64,000 nucleotides of DNA, from positions 496,001-560,000 of the forward strand of contig NZ_JALKAQ010000001.1 of NCBI RefSeq assembly GCF_023016065.1, in the 5' to 3' direction. The notes beneath the pieces are model-generated. The model had not been told where the DNA came from. It worked only from the letters and a program-made list of their open reading frames with translations, and made no database searches. Of the stretch, positions 9,237-17,038 are shown piece after piece (positions within the stretch are counted from its first letter, which is position 1; every line of letters starts with the position of its first letter). This DNA comes from Marinobacter sp. S0848L. GTDB taxonomy: Bacteria; Pseudomonadota; Gammaproteobacteria; Pseudomonadales; Oleiphilaceae. The position numbers and the translations under genes were made by a program.

Positions 9237-9239
9237 TCG

Positions 9240-10493
9240 TTAACCTCCTGAACCGGCCGAAGGCGAACCCGCTCCCGCCGCCGGCATCGCCAGCAATACC
9301 CGGGTGCCCTCTCCCAGATGGCTGAGCAGTTCCATCCGGCCACCCAGACAACGGGCCCGTTCGCGCATCGAACGCAACCCCAAACCGCGACAGCCCGACA
9401 GATCCCCGGTACCACGACCGTTATCGCAAACCACCACCTCCAGCGCACCGCTTGACTGGGCAACTGTCAGTGATGCCCGTGTAGCCTGGGCATGTCGGGA
9501 AATGTTGTTTAATGCTTCCTGCAAGAAACGGTAAAGGTGTGTTTGCTGCTCACCGGTCAGTTCCGGCAAGCACTCATCCAGCTCTAACTGGCAGCTAAGG
9601 CCACTGAGTTGTTGCCACTGCTCGGCCAGGTGGCTTATGGCCGAGTTCAGTCCCAGCTGCTCCATCACCAACGGATGCAAGTCCTGCAACAGGTGCCGGA
9701 AGTGCTTTTGCACAGTTTCGCAATGATGCGCAAGTTCACTGGCCTGTTTTTTCTGTTCACTGTTCAGCGCCGGGTCGTACAGCCATGCCCTCGCCTGGGC
9801 GCGAATACCGGTCAGATACTGACCCAGGTCGTCATGCAGAACCCGGGCTATGTGTTCACGCTCCCGATCCTGGACCCGTAAAAGTTCCGTCATCAGCTCG
9901 CGCACCGTTTTCTGCTCCTGCTCCAGGGCAGCCGCCATGGTATTGAAGCGCGCCACCAGGTCGTTCACCTCCTGCAGATTCTGTGCACCCAGCCTCGATG
10001 CCAGCTGGCCCCGCTCAACACTCGCCATAGCCTCGCCAAGCTCCGCCAGGGGCCGCAATCCCTGCCGGATAGCCCAACCAAGGGCCACAAAGCAAAGCGT
10101 CATGCCAAGCAAAAAGGCCGCGGAGATCAGCACAAAGCTCTCCCAGATTTCTTCAATTTCGTCTGCAGGATCCAGCTGCCAGCCGTTCACCGCCTGAGCG
10201 GGAATGCCATCTGCCATCAGGCGATAAAACCAATCCGGCATTTCCCGTGTGGTACCCGAAACCGCCTCACCAACGGAAACCGGTCTGAGATGCCGCATTT
10301 CCGGTACCAGCTCCGGCGCCAGCTGCGTTGGTGCTGGAAGACTTGCGGCCAGCTCCATCACTGACCCAAGTTCCCGCGCAATATCTCCCCTCGCCTGAAG
10401 GGTGTAGAACACCCCGCCCACTGCATATACAAGCAGGAAAACGGCCAGCATCAGCAGGGAAAGTTTCCGGTAGGCGGTCATGTCGTTATCCAT
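9240..10493 (-). CDS. pedS2: Membrane sensor histidine kinase, HisKA_3 type (PedS2-like)
   Basis: The 417-aa protein has a membrane segment at about residues 10-28, a periplasmic loop of about 90 residues, a second segment at about 119-141, a HAMP linker (about 142-195), a HisKA_3 phosphoacceptor helix with His220 (HIARVLHDDLGQYLTGIRAQ) and a HATPase domain with DNGRG and GLGLRSMRERA. This is the NarX/UhpB architecture expected to pair with the downstream LuxR-type regulator. The periplasmic loop would be the sensor and could meet metal or alcohol signals. An ATG at 10481 is an alternative start. It diverges from the ABC operon across a 151-bp region holding variant forms of both locus motifs. 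Confidence 0.88.
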   Translation of the reverse strand: MDNDMTAYRKLSLLMLAVFLLVYAVGGVFYTLQARGDIARELGSVMELAASLPAPTQLAPELVPEMRHLRPVSVGEAVSGTTREMPDWFYRLMADGIPAQAVNGWQLDPADEIEEIWESFVLISAAFLLGMTLCFVALGWAIRQGLRPLAELGEAMASVERGQLASRLGAQNLQEVNDLVARFNTMAAALEQEQKTVRELMTELLRVQDREREHIARVLHDDLGQYLTGIRAQARAWLYDPALNSEQKKQASELAHHCETVQKHFRHLLQDLHPLVMEQLGLNSAISHLAEQWQQLSGLSCQLELDECLPELTGEQQTHLYRFLQEALNNISRHAQATRASLTVAQSSGALEVVVCDNGRGTGDLSGCRGLGLRSMRERARCLGGRMELLSHLGEGTRVLLAMPAAGAGSPSAGSGG

Positions 10494-10550
10494 CTGGCGG
10501 TATTTAGAGGCCTTACCTACATGCTACGGCGCCCATTTTTTGCAGGAATA

Positions 10551-10605
10551 GTTCTTTAGTACCGGCACATTCCTACTTTCTGAATATTTCCGGGAGGATT
10601 TCCCT
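10551..10605. promoter_or_regulatory. Divergent control region with variant copies of both locus motifs
   Basis: GTTCTTTAGTACC (10551-10563) resembles the CTTGGTAGTA family, and with its flanks matches 16901-16920 at 15 of 20 bases (GAATAGT-x-CTTT-R-GT-R-CC). CGGGAGGATTTCCC (10591-10604) resembles the CGGGAARTTTTCCCG palindrome. Both sit between the PedS2-like kinase and the ABC operon. Confidence 0.4.
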
Positions 10606-10644
10606 TCCATAAGCTGGAAGGACAATAAAAACCCGGAGAATGCC

Positions 10645-11832
10645 ATGACCCTCTCCATCAGACAGACCCTGATGACAGCCGTTACCCGATGCACGCTGAT
10701 CGGCGCCTTAGCAACAGCCACACCCGCGTTTGCCCTGGATATTCGTATCGGTTACCTGCAGTTCGTACCCGATCAGGGGCCGGTACTTTCCAATGTCATC
10801 CCGGAACCGGAAGATGCCGGTTTGAGAGGTACTGAGCTTGCCCTGGCAGACAACAACACCTCCGGCAAGTTTCTGGGGCAGAACTATCTTCTGGAAACCC
10901 GTGTGACGGATTCTGAAGAGACTGCCCTGGCCGCCTTTACCGAACTGCAGGACGCCGGTATCGACCTGATCATTACCCGGATTCCCGGCCAAACCCTCCG
11001 CAAGGTTGTCGAAAGTGCCGACGACAAAACACTGCTGTTTAATGCCGGTGCCCGGGACAATGCCCTGAGGACCGCCAGCTGCCACGCTAACCTGTTACAC
11101 ACCATACCCAGCCACGCCATGCTGACGGATGCCCTGGGGCAGTGGCTGAAGCAACGCCGCTGGCAGGAGTTGTTTCTGATAACCGGCCCGACACCAGAAG
11201 ACAAAGCCTGGGCCGAGGCCTTCCGCCGCACCAGCAAGCGTTTTGGATTAGACATCGTTGAAGATAAGCCCTGGACCTTCGATGCGGATCTGCGCCGGAC
11301 CGCTTCAAAGGAACTGCCCCTGTTTACCCAGGGCGACGACTACGACGCGGTAGTCGTTGCCGATGTCCGGGGTGACTTTGGTGAATATGTGCCGTTCAAC
11401 ACCTGGCTGCCGCGCCCGGTGGTGGGAACCCAGGGCATGACACCGGTTGCCTGGCACCGGGTGGTGGAAAGCTGGGGCGCTGCCCAGCTTCAGAACCGGT
11501 TCCGGGAACTGTCAGGCCGAAATATGAACAGCGAAGACTACGCGGCCTGGGCTGCAGTGCGAGCCATCGGCACCGCAGTGACAGCCATCAGCGAAGGGGA
11601 TGCGCCTGCCATCAGAGACTTCCTGTTCAGCGACAAATTTGACCTTGCTGGCTTCAAGGGCCGGAAGCTCACCTTCCGGGACTGGAATGGCCAACTCCGT
11701 CAGCCGATTCCGCTGGTGCATCCCAGAGGCCTGGTTGCTCAGGCGCCCTTTGAGGGTTTCCTGCATCCCGAAAGCGAGATGGACACCCTCGGCTACGACA
11801 AACCGGAAAGTAAATGCCGAATCAACAACTGA
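10645..11832 (+). CDS. ABC substrate-binding protein of PQQ-alcohol dehydrogenase system (PedA1-like)
   Basis: The 395-aa exported protein starts at an ATG with GGAG 7 bases upstream and has a signal peptide ending near TPAFA. The mature protein (LDIRIGYLQFVPDQGPVLS) has the type I periplasmic binding fold of branched-chain amino-acid receptors and belongs to the receptor family that occurs only beside PQQ alcohol dehydrogenases. It is followed by a beta-propeller, an ATPase and a permease in one operon. In P. putida the equivalent PedA1A2BC system is needed for growth at low lanthanide levels, so the ligand may be a rare-earth complex; this is inference. Confidence 0.82.
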   Translation: MTLSIRQTLMTAVTRCTLIGALATATPAFALDIRIGYLQFVPDQGPVLSNVIPEPEDAGLRGTELALADNNTSGKFLGQNYLLETRVTDSEETALAAFTELQDAGIDLIITRIPGQTLRKVVESADDKTLLFNAGARDNALRTASCHANLLHTIPSHAMLTDALGQWLKQRRWQELFLITGPTPEDKAWAEAFRRTSKRFGLDIVEDKPWTFDADLRRTASKELPLFTQGDDYDAVVVADVRGDFGEYVPFNTWLPRPVVGTQGMTPVAWHRVVESWGAAQLQNRFRELSGRNMNSEDYAAWAAVRAIGTAVTAISEGDAPAIRDFLFSDKFDLAGFKGRKLTFRDWNGQLRQPIPLVHPRGLVAQAPFEGFLHPESEMDTLGYDKPESKCRINN

Positions 11833-11872
11833 CCGCCGAGGCGGCAGTACTCAAAACAAGAAGGAGTTACCC

Positions 11873-12847
11873 ATGAGAACCCTGTTCAAGCAAACGGCAC
11901 TGGCTGCCATGATTGGCCTTTCCACGCCCGCACTGGCCAGCCTGGCCTATGTCTCCAATGAGAAGGACAACACGCTGTCCATCATCGATACCGAAACCCA
12001 GGAAGTGGTCGAAACCATCGATGTTGGCCAGCGCCCCCGGGGCATTCTGCTGTCCAAGGACTACACCAAGCTCTACATCTGCGCCAGCGATGACGATACC
12101 GTACAGGTTTTTGACCTGGCCACCCGCAAGATTGTTGACACTTTGCCCTCAGGGGAGGATCCGGAGCAGTTTTCCCTGCACCCTAACAACAAACATCTGT
12201 ACATCGCCAACGAAGATGATGCGATCGTGACCGTGGTGGATGTTGAGACCAAGGAGGTCCTGGCCCAGATTGATGTGGGTATCGAACCCGAAGGCATGGC
12301 GGTGAGCCCGGATGGTAAGTGGGCAGTAAACACCTCCGAAACCACCAGCATGCTGCACTGGATCAACACCGAAACCTTCGAGATCGAGAAAAACATCGTT
12401 GTTGGCCAGCGCCCGCGCCATGTCGAGTTCAGCAAGGACAGTAAAATCGCCTGGGCCTCTGCTGAAATCGGCGGTACCGTCCACATCATTGATGTAGACA
12501 ACCTGGAGCAGGTCCACGAGATGTCATTCAAGGTACCCGGCGTTAGCCCGGATCGGGTCCAGCCGGTGGGTATCGAGCTGACCTCTGATGGCAAATATGC
12601 CTTCGTGGCCCTGGGCCCCTCAAACCATGTGGCGGTCGTAGACGCCCAGTCCTACGAAGTCCTGGACTATCTTCTGGTAGGTAGCCGCGTTTGGCAGTTG
12701 GATCTGGACAAGGACGAGAAGCACCTGTACACCACCAACGGCGTCTCTGGCGATGTGTCGGTGATCGATGTGGAGGACCTGAAGGTCATCAAATCCATCA
12801 AGGTAGGCCGCTACCCCTGGGGTGTGGTCATCGACCCGACGTCATGA
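11873..12847 (+). CDS. Periplasmic YVTN beta-propeller protein (PedA2-like)
   Basis: The 324-aa protein starts at ATG 11873 (AAGGAG 8 bases upstream) with a signal peptide MRTLFKQTALAAMIGLSTPA. About seven repeats of the YVTN type follow, for example AYVSNEKDNTLSIIDTETQE and LYICASDDDTVQVFDLATRK. This family of PQQ-catabolism-associated propellers sits between receptor and ATPase genes of the same ABC system. It may bind the substrate complex or link to an outer-membrane step. The stop overlaps the next start as ATGA, so it is translationally coupled to the ATPase. Confidence 0.85.
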   Translation: MRTLFKQTALAAMIGLSTPALASLAYVSNEKDNTLSIIDTETQEVVETIDVGQRPRGILLSKDYTKLYICASDDDTVQVFDLATRKIVDTLPSGEDPEQFSLHPNNKHLYIANEDDAIVTVVDVETKEVLAQIDVGIEPEGMAVSPDGKWAVNTSETTSMLHWINTETFEIEKNIVVGQRPRHVEFSKDSKIAWASAEIGGTVHIIDVDNLEQVHEMSFKVPGVSPDRVQPVGIELTSDGKYAFVALGPSNHVAVVDAQSYEVLDYLLVGSRVWQLDLDKDEKHLYTTNGVSGDVSVIDVEDLKVIKSIKVGRYPWGVVIDPTS

Positions 12848-13566
12848 CCATCGAAGCGAGCAACCTCAGCTTTCGTTACGGCGACAAGCCGGTGCTCCGG
12901 GAGGTCAGCTTTGCGCTGACCTCTGGACGCTTCCACGCCTTGCTCGGACCCAACGGTGCCGGCAAATCAACCCTGTTCGGGCTGCTCACACGGCTACTAG
13001 CCCTGCAGCAGGGCGATATCTTCATGGCCGGGCAGTCTCTGAAAAAGCAGCCTGCCGATGCCATGCGCCAGATCGGCGTGGTGTTCCAGCAGAACGCCCT
13101 GGACCTGGATCTGACCGTTCGCCAGAACCTGCAGTACCACGCCGCGCTGCATGGCCTTTCCCGCAAGGAAGCCAGGGCTCGGGGTGACCGGGAGCTGGAA
13201 CGCTTCAGCCTGCTGGATCGGGCCAACGATGCCGTCCGCCAGCTCAACGGCGGCCACCGACGGCGGGTGGAAATTGCCCGCGCCTTGCTGCATGAACCCT
13301 CGCTGTTGTTGCTCGACGAACCCACGGTGGGCCTGGACGTGGCCAGCCGAAAAGCGCTCAACGAACACGTAAGAACCCTATGCAAGGAAGACGACCTGAC
13401 CGTGCTCTGGGCTACCCACCTGATCGAGGAAGTCCGTGCGGAAGACCGGGTCCTGATCCTGCACCAGGGCCAGTTGCTGGCTGACGGTAAAGGCCAGGCC
13501 ATCTGCGAAGCCGCCGGCACCCGGGACCTGGCCGAAACCTTCCATTCCCTGACCGGAGCCGGCTGA
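12844..13566 (+). CDS. ABC transporter ATP-binding protein (PedB-like)
   Basis: The 240-aa protein has Walker A GPNGAGKST (about 37-45), Q-loop VVFQQNALD, a signature region QLNGGHRRRVEIARAL in which the usual LSGGQ is replaced by LNGGH, Walker B LLLLDEPTVGLD, and a switch His in TLLWATHLIEE-like VLWATHLIEE. It overlaps the upstream propeller gene by 4 bp (ATGA) and ends 1 bp before the permease. It drives the PQQ-alcohol-dehydrogenase-associated ABC system. The direction of transport (import or export) is not settled by the sequence: the permease is ABC-2 type, usual for exporters, while a receptor protein implies import. Confidence 0.9.
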   Translation: MTIEASNLSFRYGDKPVLREVSFALTSGRFHALLGPNGAGKSTLFGLLTRLLALQQGDIFMAGQSLKKQPADAMRQIGVVFQQNALDLDLTVRQNLQYHAALHGLSRKEARARGDRELERFSLLDRANDAVRQLNGGHRRRVEIARALLHEPSLLLLDEPTVGLDVASRKALNEHVRTLCKEDDLTVLWATHLIEEVRAEDRVLILHQGQLLADGKGQAICEAAGTRDLAETFHSLTGAG

Positions 13567-13567
13567 T

Positions 13568-14371
13568 ATGAAAGCAGCTCACTACTGGCATTGTTTCGTA
13601 GGCATCCAGACACGAGAATGGTTGCGGTTCTGGCAGCAGCGCACCCGCTTCGCCAGCGCCCTGGTCCGGCCACTGCTCTGGCTGGTGGTATTCGCTGCCG
13701 GGTTCCGGGCGGTACTGGGCATTTCCATCATCCCGCCCTATCAGACCTACATCACCTACGAGACCTACATTGCCCCCGGGCTGTGCGGCATGATCATCCT
13801 GTTCAACAGCATGCAGGGCGCCTTGTCCATGGTCTACGACCGGGAGTTGGGCAGTATGCGTGTGTTGCTGATGAGCCCCCTGCCCCGGCCCTTCCTGCTG
13901 GTGACCAAACTGCTGGCCATGGGTGTGGTGTCCATCGGCCAGGTGTATGTGTTCCTGCTGCTGGCACTGCTGATGGATGTAGAGCCACCGCTCTGGGGTT
14001 ACCTGGCCGTATTGCCAGCGTTGATTCTTACCAGCCTGATGCTGGGCGCGTTGGGGCTATTGATCGCCACATGGATCAAACAGTTGGAGAACTTTGCAGG
14101 GGTGATGAACTTCGTAATCTTCCCGATGTTCTTCATGTCCTCAGCGCTCTATCCGCTCTGGCGCATGAATGAGGCCAGTCCCTGGCTGTACTGGATCTGT
14201 CAGTTCAATCCGTTCACCCATGCGGTGGAGGCGATCCGGTTTTCGCTGTATCTGGAGTGGAACCCGATGGCCTACGGGATTACCGCCGGCGTGACAGTTA
14301 CCCTCGCTTTGCTCGCGACTGCTGGCTTCCGGCCGCAGCGCACGAAAATACTGGGCGGAAGGCCCGCATAG
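13568..14371 (+). CDS. pedC: ABC-2 type permease (PedC-like)
   Basis: The 267-aa protein shows six hydrophobic segments: about 30-50 (FASALVRPLLWLVVFAAGF), 65-85, 108-130 (VVSIGQVYVFLLLAL), 135-160, 170-190 and 235-255. It matches the ABC-2 membrane family and specifically the permease named PedC in alcohol-utilisation clusters. It is the last gene of the receptor-propeller-ATPase-permease operon, 1 bp after the ATPase gene. The downstream ABC genes lie on the opposite strand and end 39 bp away, convergent. Confidence 0.88.
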   Translation: MKAAHYWHCFVGIQTREWLRFWQQRTRFASALVRPLLWLVVFAAGFRAVLGISIIPPYQTYITYETYIAPGLCGMIILFNSMQGALSMVYDRELGSMRVLLMSPLPRPFLLVTKLLAMGVVSIGQVYVFLLLALLMDVEPPLWGYLAVLPALILTSLMLGALGLLIATWIKQLENFAGVMNFVIFPMFFMSSALYPLWRMNEASPWLYWICQFNPFTHAVEAIRFSLYLEWNPMAYGITAGVTVTLALLATAGFRPQRTKILGGRPA

Positions 14372-14409
14372 TGTTCGGGGCAGTTGTAGGGGAGCTGACT
14401 TGCACGGAT

Positions 14410-15081
14410 TCAGAGACCAGCCAAATCCGGATCACGAAGCGCCCCAAGCAGCCCATCGATCAATCCGGGCTCACCGATCGCGTCATCCCACTGAAGACGC
14501 GCAGGCTTGCCGTCGAGATACCACAGACGGTTCGCCAATATCTCGGCATCTCCACCATCATGGGTAACACAGATCATCGCCATCTCCGGACACGAATCCA
14601 GAATCCCGGCAATCAGCGCCTTGAGCTCACCCGCCATCACGGGATCTAATGACGCAAACGGCTCGTCCAGCAACAGCAAGTCCGGTTTCACGGCCAGGCA
14701 ACGGGCCAGGGCCGCCCTTCTGGCCATACCCAGGGAGAGCTGGTCCGGCAGGTAATGGCCATAACCGGACAATCCCACCTGTTCCAACAAGCTTTCAGCC
14801 TCCTGATCACTGGCCCCCACCAGTTTCAGATTTGCATCCAGACTGCGCCAAGGCAGCAGGCGATGTTCCTGGAACAGGTAGCCCACCCGGAGCTTGTCGC
14901 GACCAATAACCGCCTCGTCCGGAACCGATTTATCGAGGCCGGCAATCGCGTTCAGTAGCGTGGTCTTGCCGATACCCGAGGGGCCCAGAAGGCAGATGCG
15001 GTCGCCCCGCGCAACGGTTGCGAAGACCTCTCCGAGCACAGGCTGGCCGAAATCGCGGCCTGCGATTCTGAGCTCAAGCAT
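14410..15081 (-). CDS. ABC transporter ATP-binding protein, nitrate/sulfonate type
   Basis: The 223-aa protein begins at MLELRIAG (15081), preceded by GGAGG at 7 bases; a longer frame to 15147 overlaps the permease and is unlikely. It has Walker A GPSGIGKTT, Q-loop YLFQEHRLLPW, a signature LSLGMARRAALARCL (LSLGM in place of LSGGQ) and Walker B LLLLDEPFASLD. The LLPW after the Q-loop is typical of SsuB/TauB/NrtD-type ATPases. It overlaps the permease gene by 8 bp and completes a three-gene import system. Confidence 0.88.
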   Translation of the reverse strand: MLELRIAGRDFGQPVLGEVFATVARGDRICLLGPSGIGKTTLLNAIAGLDKSVPDEAVIGRDKLRVGYLFQEHRLLPWRSLDANLKLVGASDQEAESLLEQVGLSGYGHYLPDQLSLGMARRAALARCLAVKPDLLLLDEPFASLDPVMAGELKALIAGILDSCPEMAMICVTHDGGDAEILANRLWYLDGKPARLQWDDAIGEPGLIDGLLGALRDPDLAGL

Positions 15082-15850
15082 GGGCCGCCTCCGGCTGTCG
15101 CCAGCGACTGGAGCGGCGCTCAAGGGGCTGGAGGATGGCCAGTTCAATCAGCTGGACTACGGCAATAAACGCCAGGCTGTAGGCAAGAATGGCGGCCACG
15201 TCGAAAACCTGAAACGCCATATGTAATTGGAAGCCAACGCCGCTGGAACGGCCGAGCAGCTCTACCACAAGGACAATTTTCCAGATCAGGGCCAGGCCGC
15301 CTCTTGTAGCCGCCATGAGATAGGGAAACAGCTGGGGTACCCAGACTTCCCGCAATCGTTGCCATCGGGTGAACTCGTAAACGGTGGCCATTTCCTCGAG
15401 CCTATAGTCCAGGCTACGGGCACCTTCCCGGACAGTAACCGCCACGCTGGGCACTTTGTTGATCACAACTGCCATCACCGCAGCCACTTCCACCAGGCCG
15501 AACCAGACATACATGAGGATGATGGTGACCAGGGCCGGCAGGTTCAGCAAAAGCACCAGCAAGGGATCGAAAAGGGCATTGGTGGTTGGCGAACGGCCCA
15601 TGACGATGCCGATGGCTGTACCAATGATCATGGCCAGAATAAAGGCGACCACCACACGCCCGAGGGTCGCGCCCAGATGATGCCAGAGCTCGCCGGTCGC
15701 CGATTCACGAATCAGGGTGTCGAGCACGTTCAGAGGCGTCGGCAAGAGGGGCGACTGAAGCAGCCAGGCAATGAGCCCCCAGAGCAGGACAAACGATGGC
15801 AGGACTACCCAGTAGCTCCACAGCGGCGGCCGGCCGGCTTGGCCTTTCAC
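15074..15850 (-). CDS. ABC transporter permease, SsuC/TauC type
   Basis: The 258-aa inner-membrane protein starts at a GTG (15850) that overlaps the upstream stop as GTGA. Hydrophobic segments lie at about 13-32, 64-86, 96-120, 122-142, 180-200 and 220-242, and the EAA loop is near EMATVYEFTRWQRLREVWVP. This is the binding-protein-dependent permease fold of nitrate, sulfonate and taurine importers. It is the second gene of the receptor-permease-ATPase operon inserted between the PedC-like and AgmR-like genes. Confidence 0.87.
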   Translation of the reverse strand: MKGQAGRPPLWSYWVVLPSFVLLWGLIAWLLQSPLLPTPLNVLDTLIRESATGELWHHLGATLGRVVVAFILAMIIGTAIGIVMGRSPTTNALFDPLLVLLLNLPALVTIILMYVWFGLVEVAAVMAVVINKVPSVAVTVREGARSLDYRLEEMATVYEFTRWQRLREVWVPQLFPYLMAATRGGLALIWKIVLVVELLGRSSGVGFQLHMAFQVFDVAAILAYSLAFIAVVQLIELAILQPLERRSSRWRQPEAAHA

Positions 15851-16869
15851 GGCTGCCTCCGGTAAAACAGAGAAGCCGGCATCAGGTTGTCCGGGTCGGC
15901 GCCGGTGAGGGTCATCAAACGCTGTAGGTCAGCGATTCTCTGGTCCGTTTGCGGCGCAGGCGTCCCGGCGACAAAGCCCTCTCGCAGTGCTGCGAAAACA
16001 CTGTCGTCCGGATCTCCCATGAGAGGACGCAAGCGCTGCCAGAAGGATTCACTCTCCGCCAGCTCGGCTTTGGCCTTTTGCAGGGAAGCTGCAAACCGAA
16101 CCATCAGCGGGCCATTGTCCTGGGCCCAGCTTTCGGGAAAGACATAACCAAGCACGGGCAGGTTGCGATCCAGGTCCAGCTCAGTGAGCAGGTCAGCCAT
16201 ACCAAACGCCGACCGCCAGCCGCCCTCGCCCCTCAGGCGGGCCGCAAAATGCCAGTAGGTAACGATGACATCCACCTGCCCGCGTTTTAGCGCCTGGCTC
16301 AACAAGGGCGGGGCTGCGAACTGAACTCCGTCAGATTCTTCCAGATTGATTCCCTGGCGCTGTGCGACTTTCTTGAGCAGTATCCAGCCCTTGCTGTCCG
16401 GCCCGCCCGCAACGCCGATGCGCTTGCCGGCCAGATCCGCCACCGAGCGAATCGGAGAGTTGTCAGCGACGACGATATCGCCAATCTGGGAGGAGAACGG
16501 CACGTACAGGTAGGGCGTGCCGGCTTGGAATCGTGACTGTGCCCACAGCAGATCGGCTACAGCGCCGTGCACCGAACCGCTGGTGACCGCCAGCCTGGAG
16601 GCAGGCAGGTTGGCAACCGGTTTCAACTCCAGCCGATAGCCATATTCCCGGTCCAGCTCCCGATGCAGGAGATGATCGAGCTCCCAGTGGGCGGTTCCAA
16701 ACTGCAACACGCTGACAGACAGCATGGGCAGGTCAGATGCTTCTTCCCGGGCATGGACACCGCCAGCAAGACTCAAAAGAAAACATAGCAGTGCGGCCAA
16801 TGCCTGTTTGATCCATGGATCAGCAAGAGAGAATGCGGAGACGGTCGTTATTGTTGGTTGTAGGCTCAT
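15847..16869 (-). CDS. ABC substrate-binding protein, SsuA/NMT1-like
   Basis: The 340-aa protein starts at ATG 16869, giving a leader with the hydrophobic stretch ALAALLCFLLSLAGGVHA (residues 29-46). The longer frame to 17040 would run through the intergenic region and is rejected. The mature protein has the type II binding fold of alkanesulfonate and thiamine-precursor receptors (SVADLAGKRIGVAGGPDSKG, split by a variable loop from RGQVDVIVTYWHFAARL). The ligand is not predictable. A site like CTTGGTAGTA lies 40-50 bp upstream, so this operon may be co-controlled with alcohol oxidation. Confidence 0.8.
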   Translation of the reverse strand: MSLQPTITTVSAFSLADPWIKQALAALLCFLLSLAGGVHAREEASDLPMLSVSVLQFGTAHWELDHLLHRELDREYGYRLELKPVANLPASRLAVTSGSVHGAVADLLWAQSRFQAGTPYLYVPFSSQIGDIVVADNSPIRSVADLAGKRIGVAGGPDSKGWILLKKVAQRQGINLEESDGVQFAAPPLLSQALKRGQVDVIVTYWHFAARLRGEGGWRSAFGMADLLTELDLDRNLPVLGYVFPESWAQDNGPLMVRFAASLQKAKAELAESESFWQRLRPLMGDPDDSVFAALREGFVAGTPAPQTDQRIADLQRLMTLTGADPDNLMPASLFYRRQP

Positions 16870-16900
16870 TACTACACGATACGAAGCCCGCAGCCCGGCA

Positions 16901-16920
16901 AGAATAGTACTTTGGTGCCT
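16901..16920. promoter_or_regulatory. Variant locus motif between SsuA-like and AgmR-like genes
   Basis: AGAATAGTACTTTGGTGCCT matches 10549-10568-region sequence GGAATAGTTCTTTAGTACCG at 15 of 20 positions and shares GTACYTTGGTR with 2145-2155. It lies about 120 bp before the AgmR-like start and about 32 bp before the SsuA-like start. Confidence 0.4.
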
Positions 16921-17038
16921 GTTTTTTGGTGCGATGGTCGCATTCAACCCGAGACCAAGATGGCGTGTAATGAAACCATCACAATAATAAACAGAGGATC
17001 GGAACCGACTCCGGCGATTCTCTGCACAGGAGGCCGCC

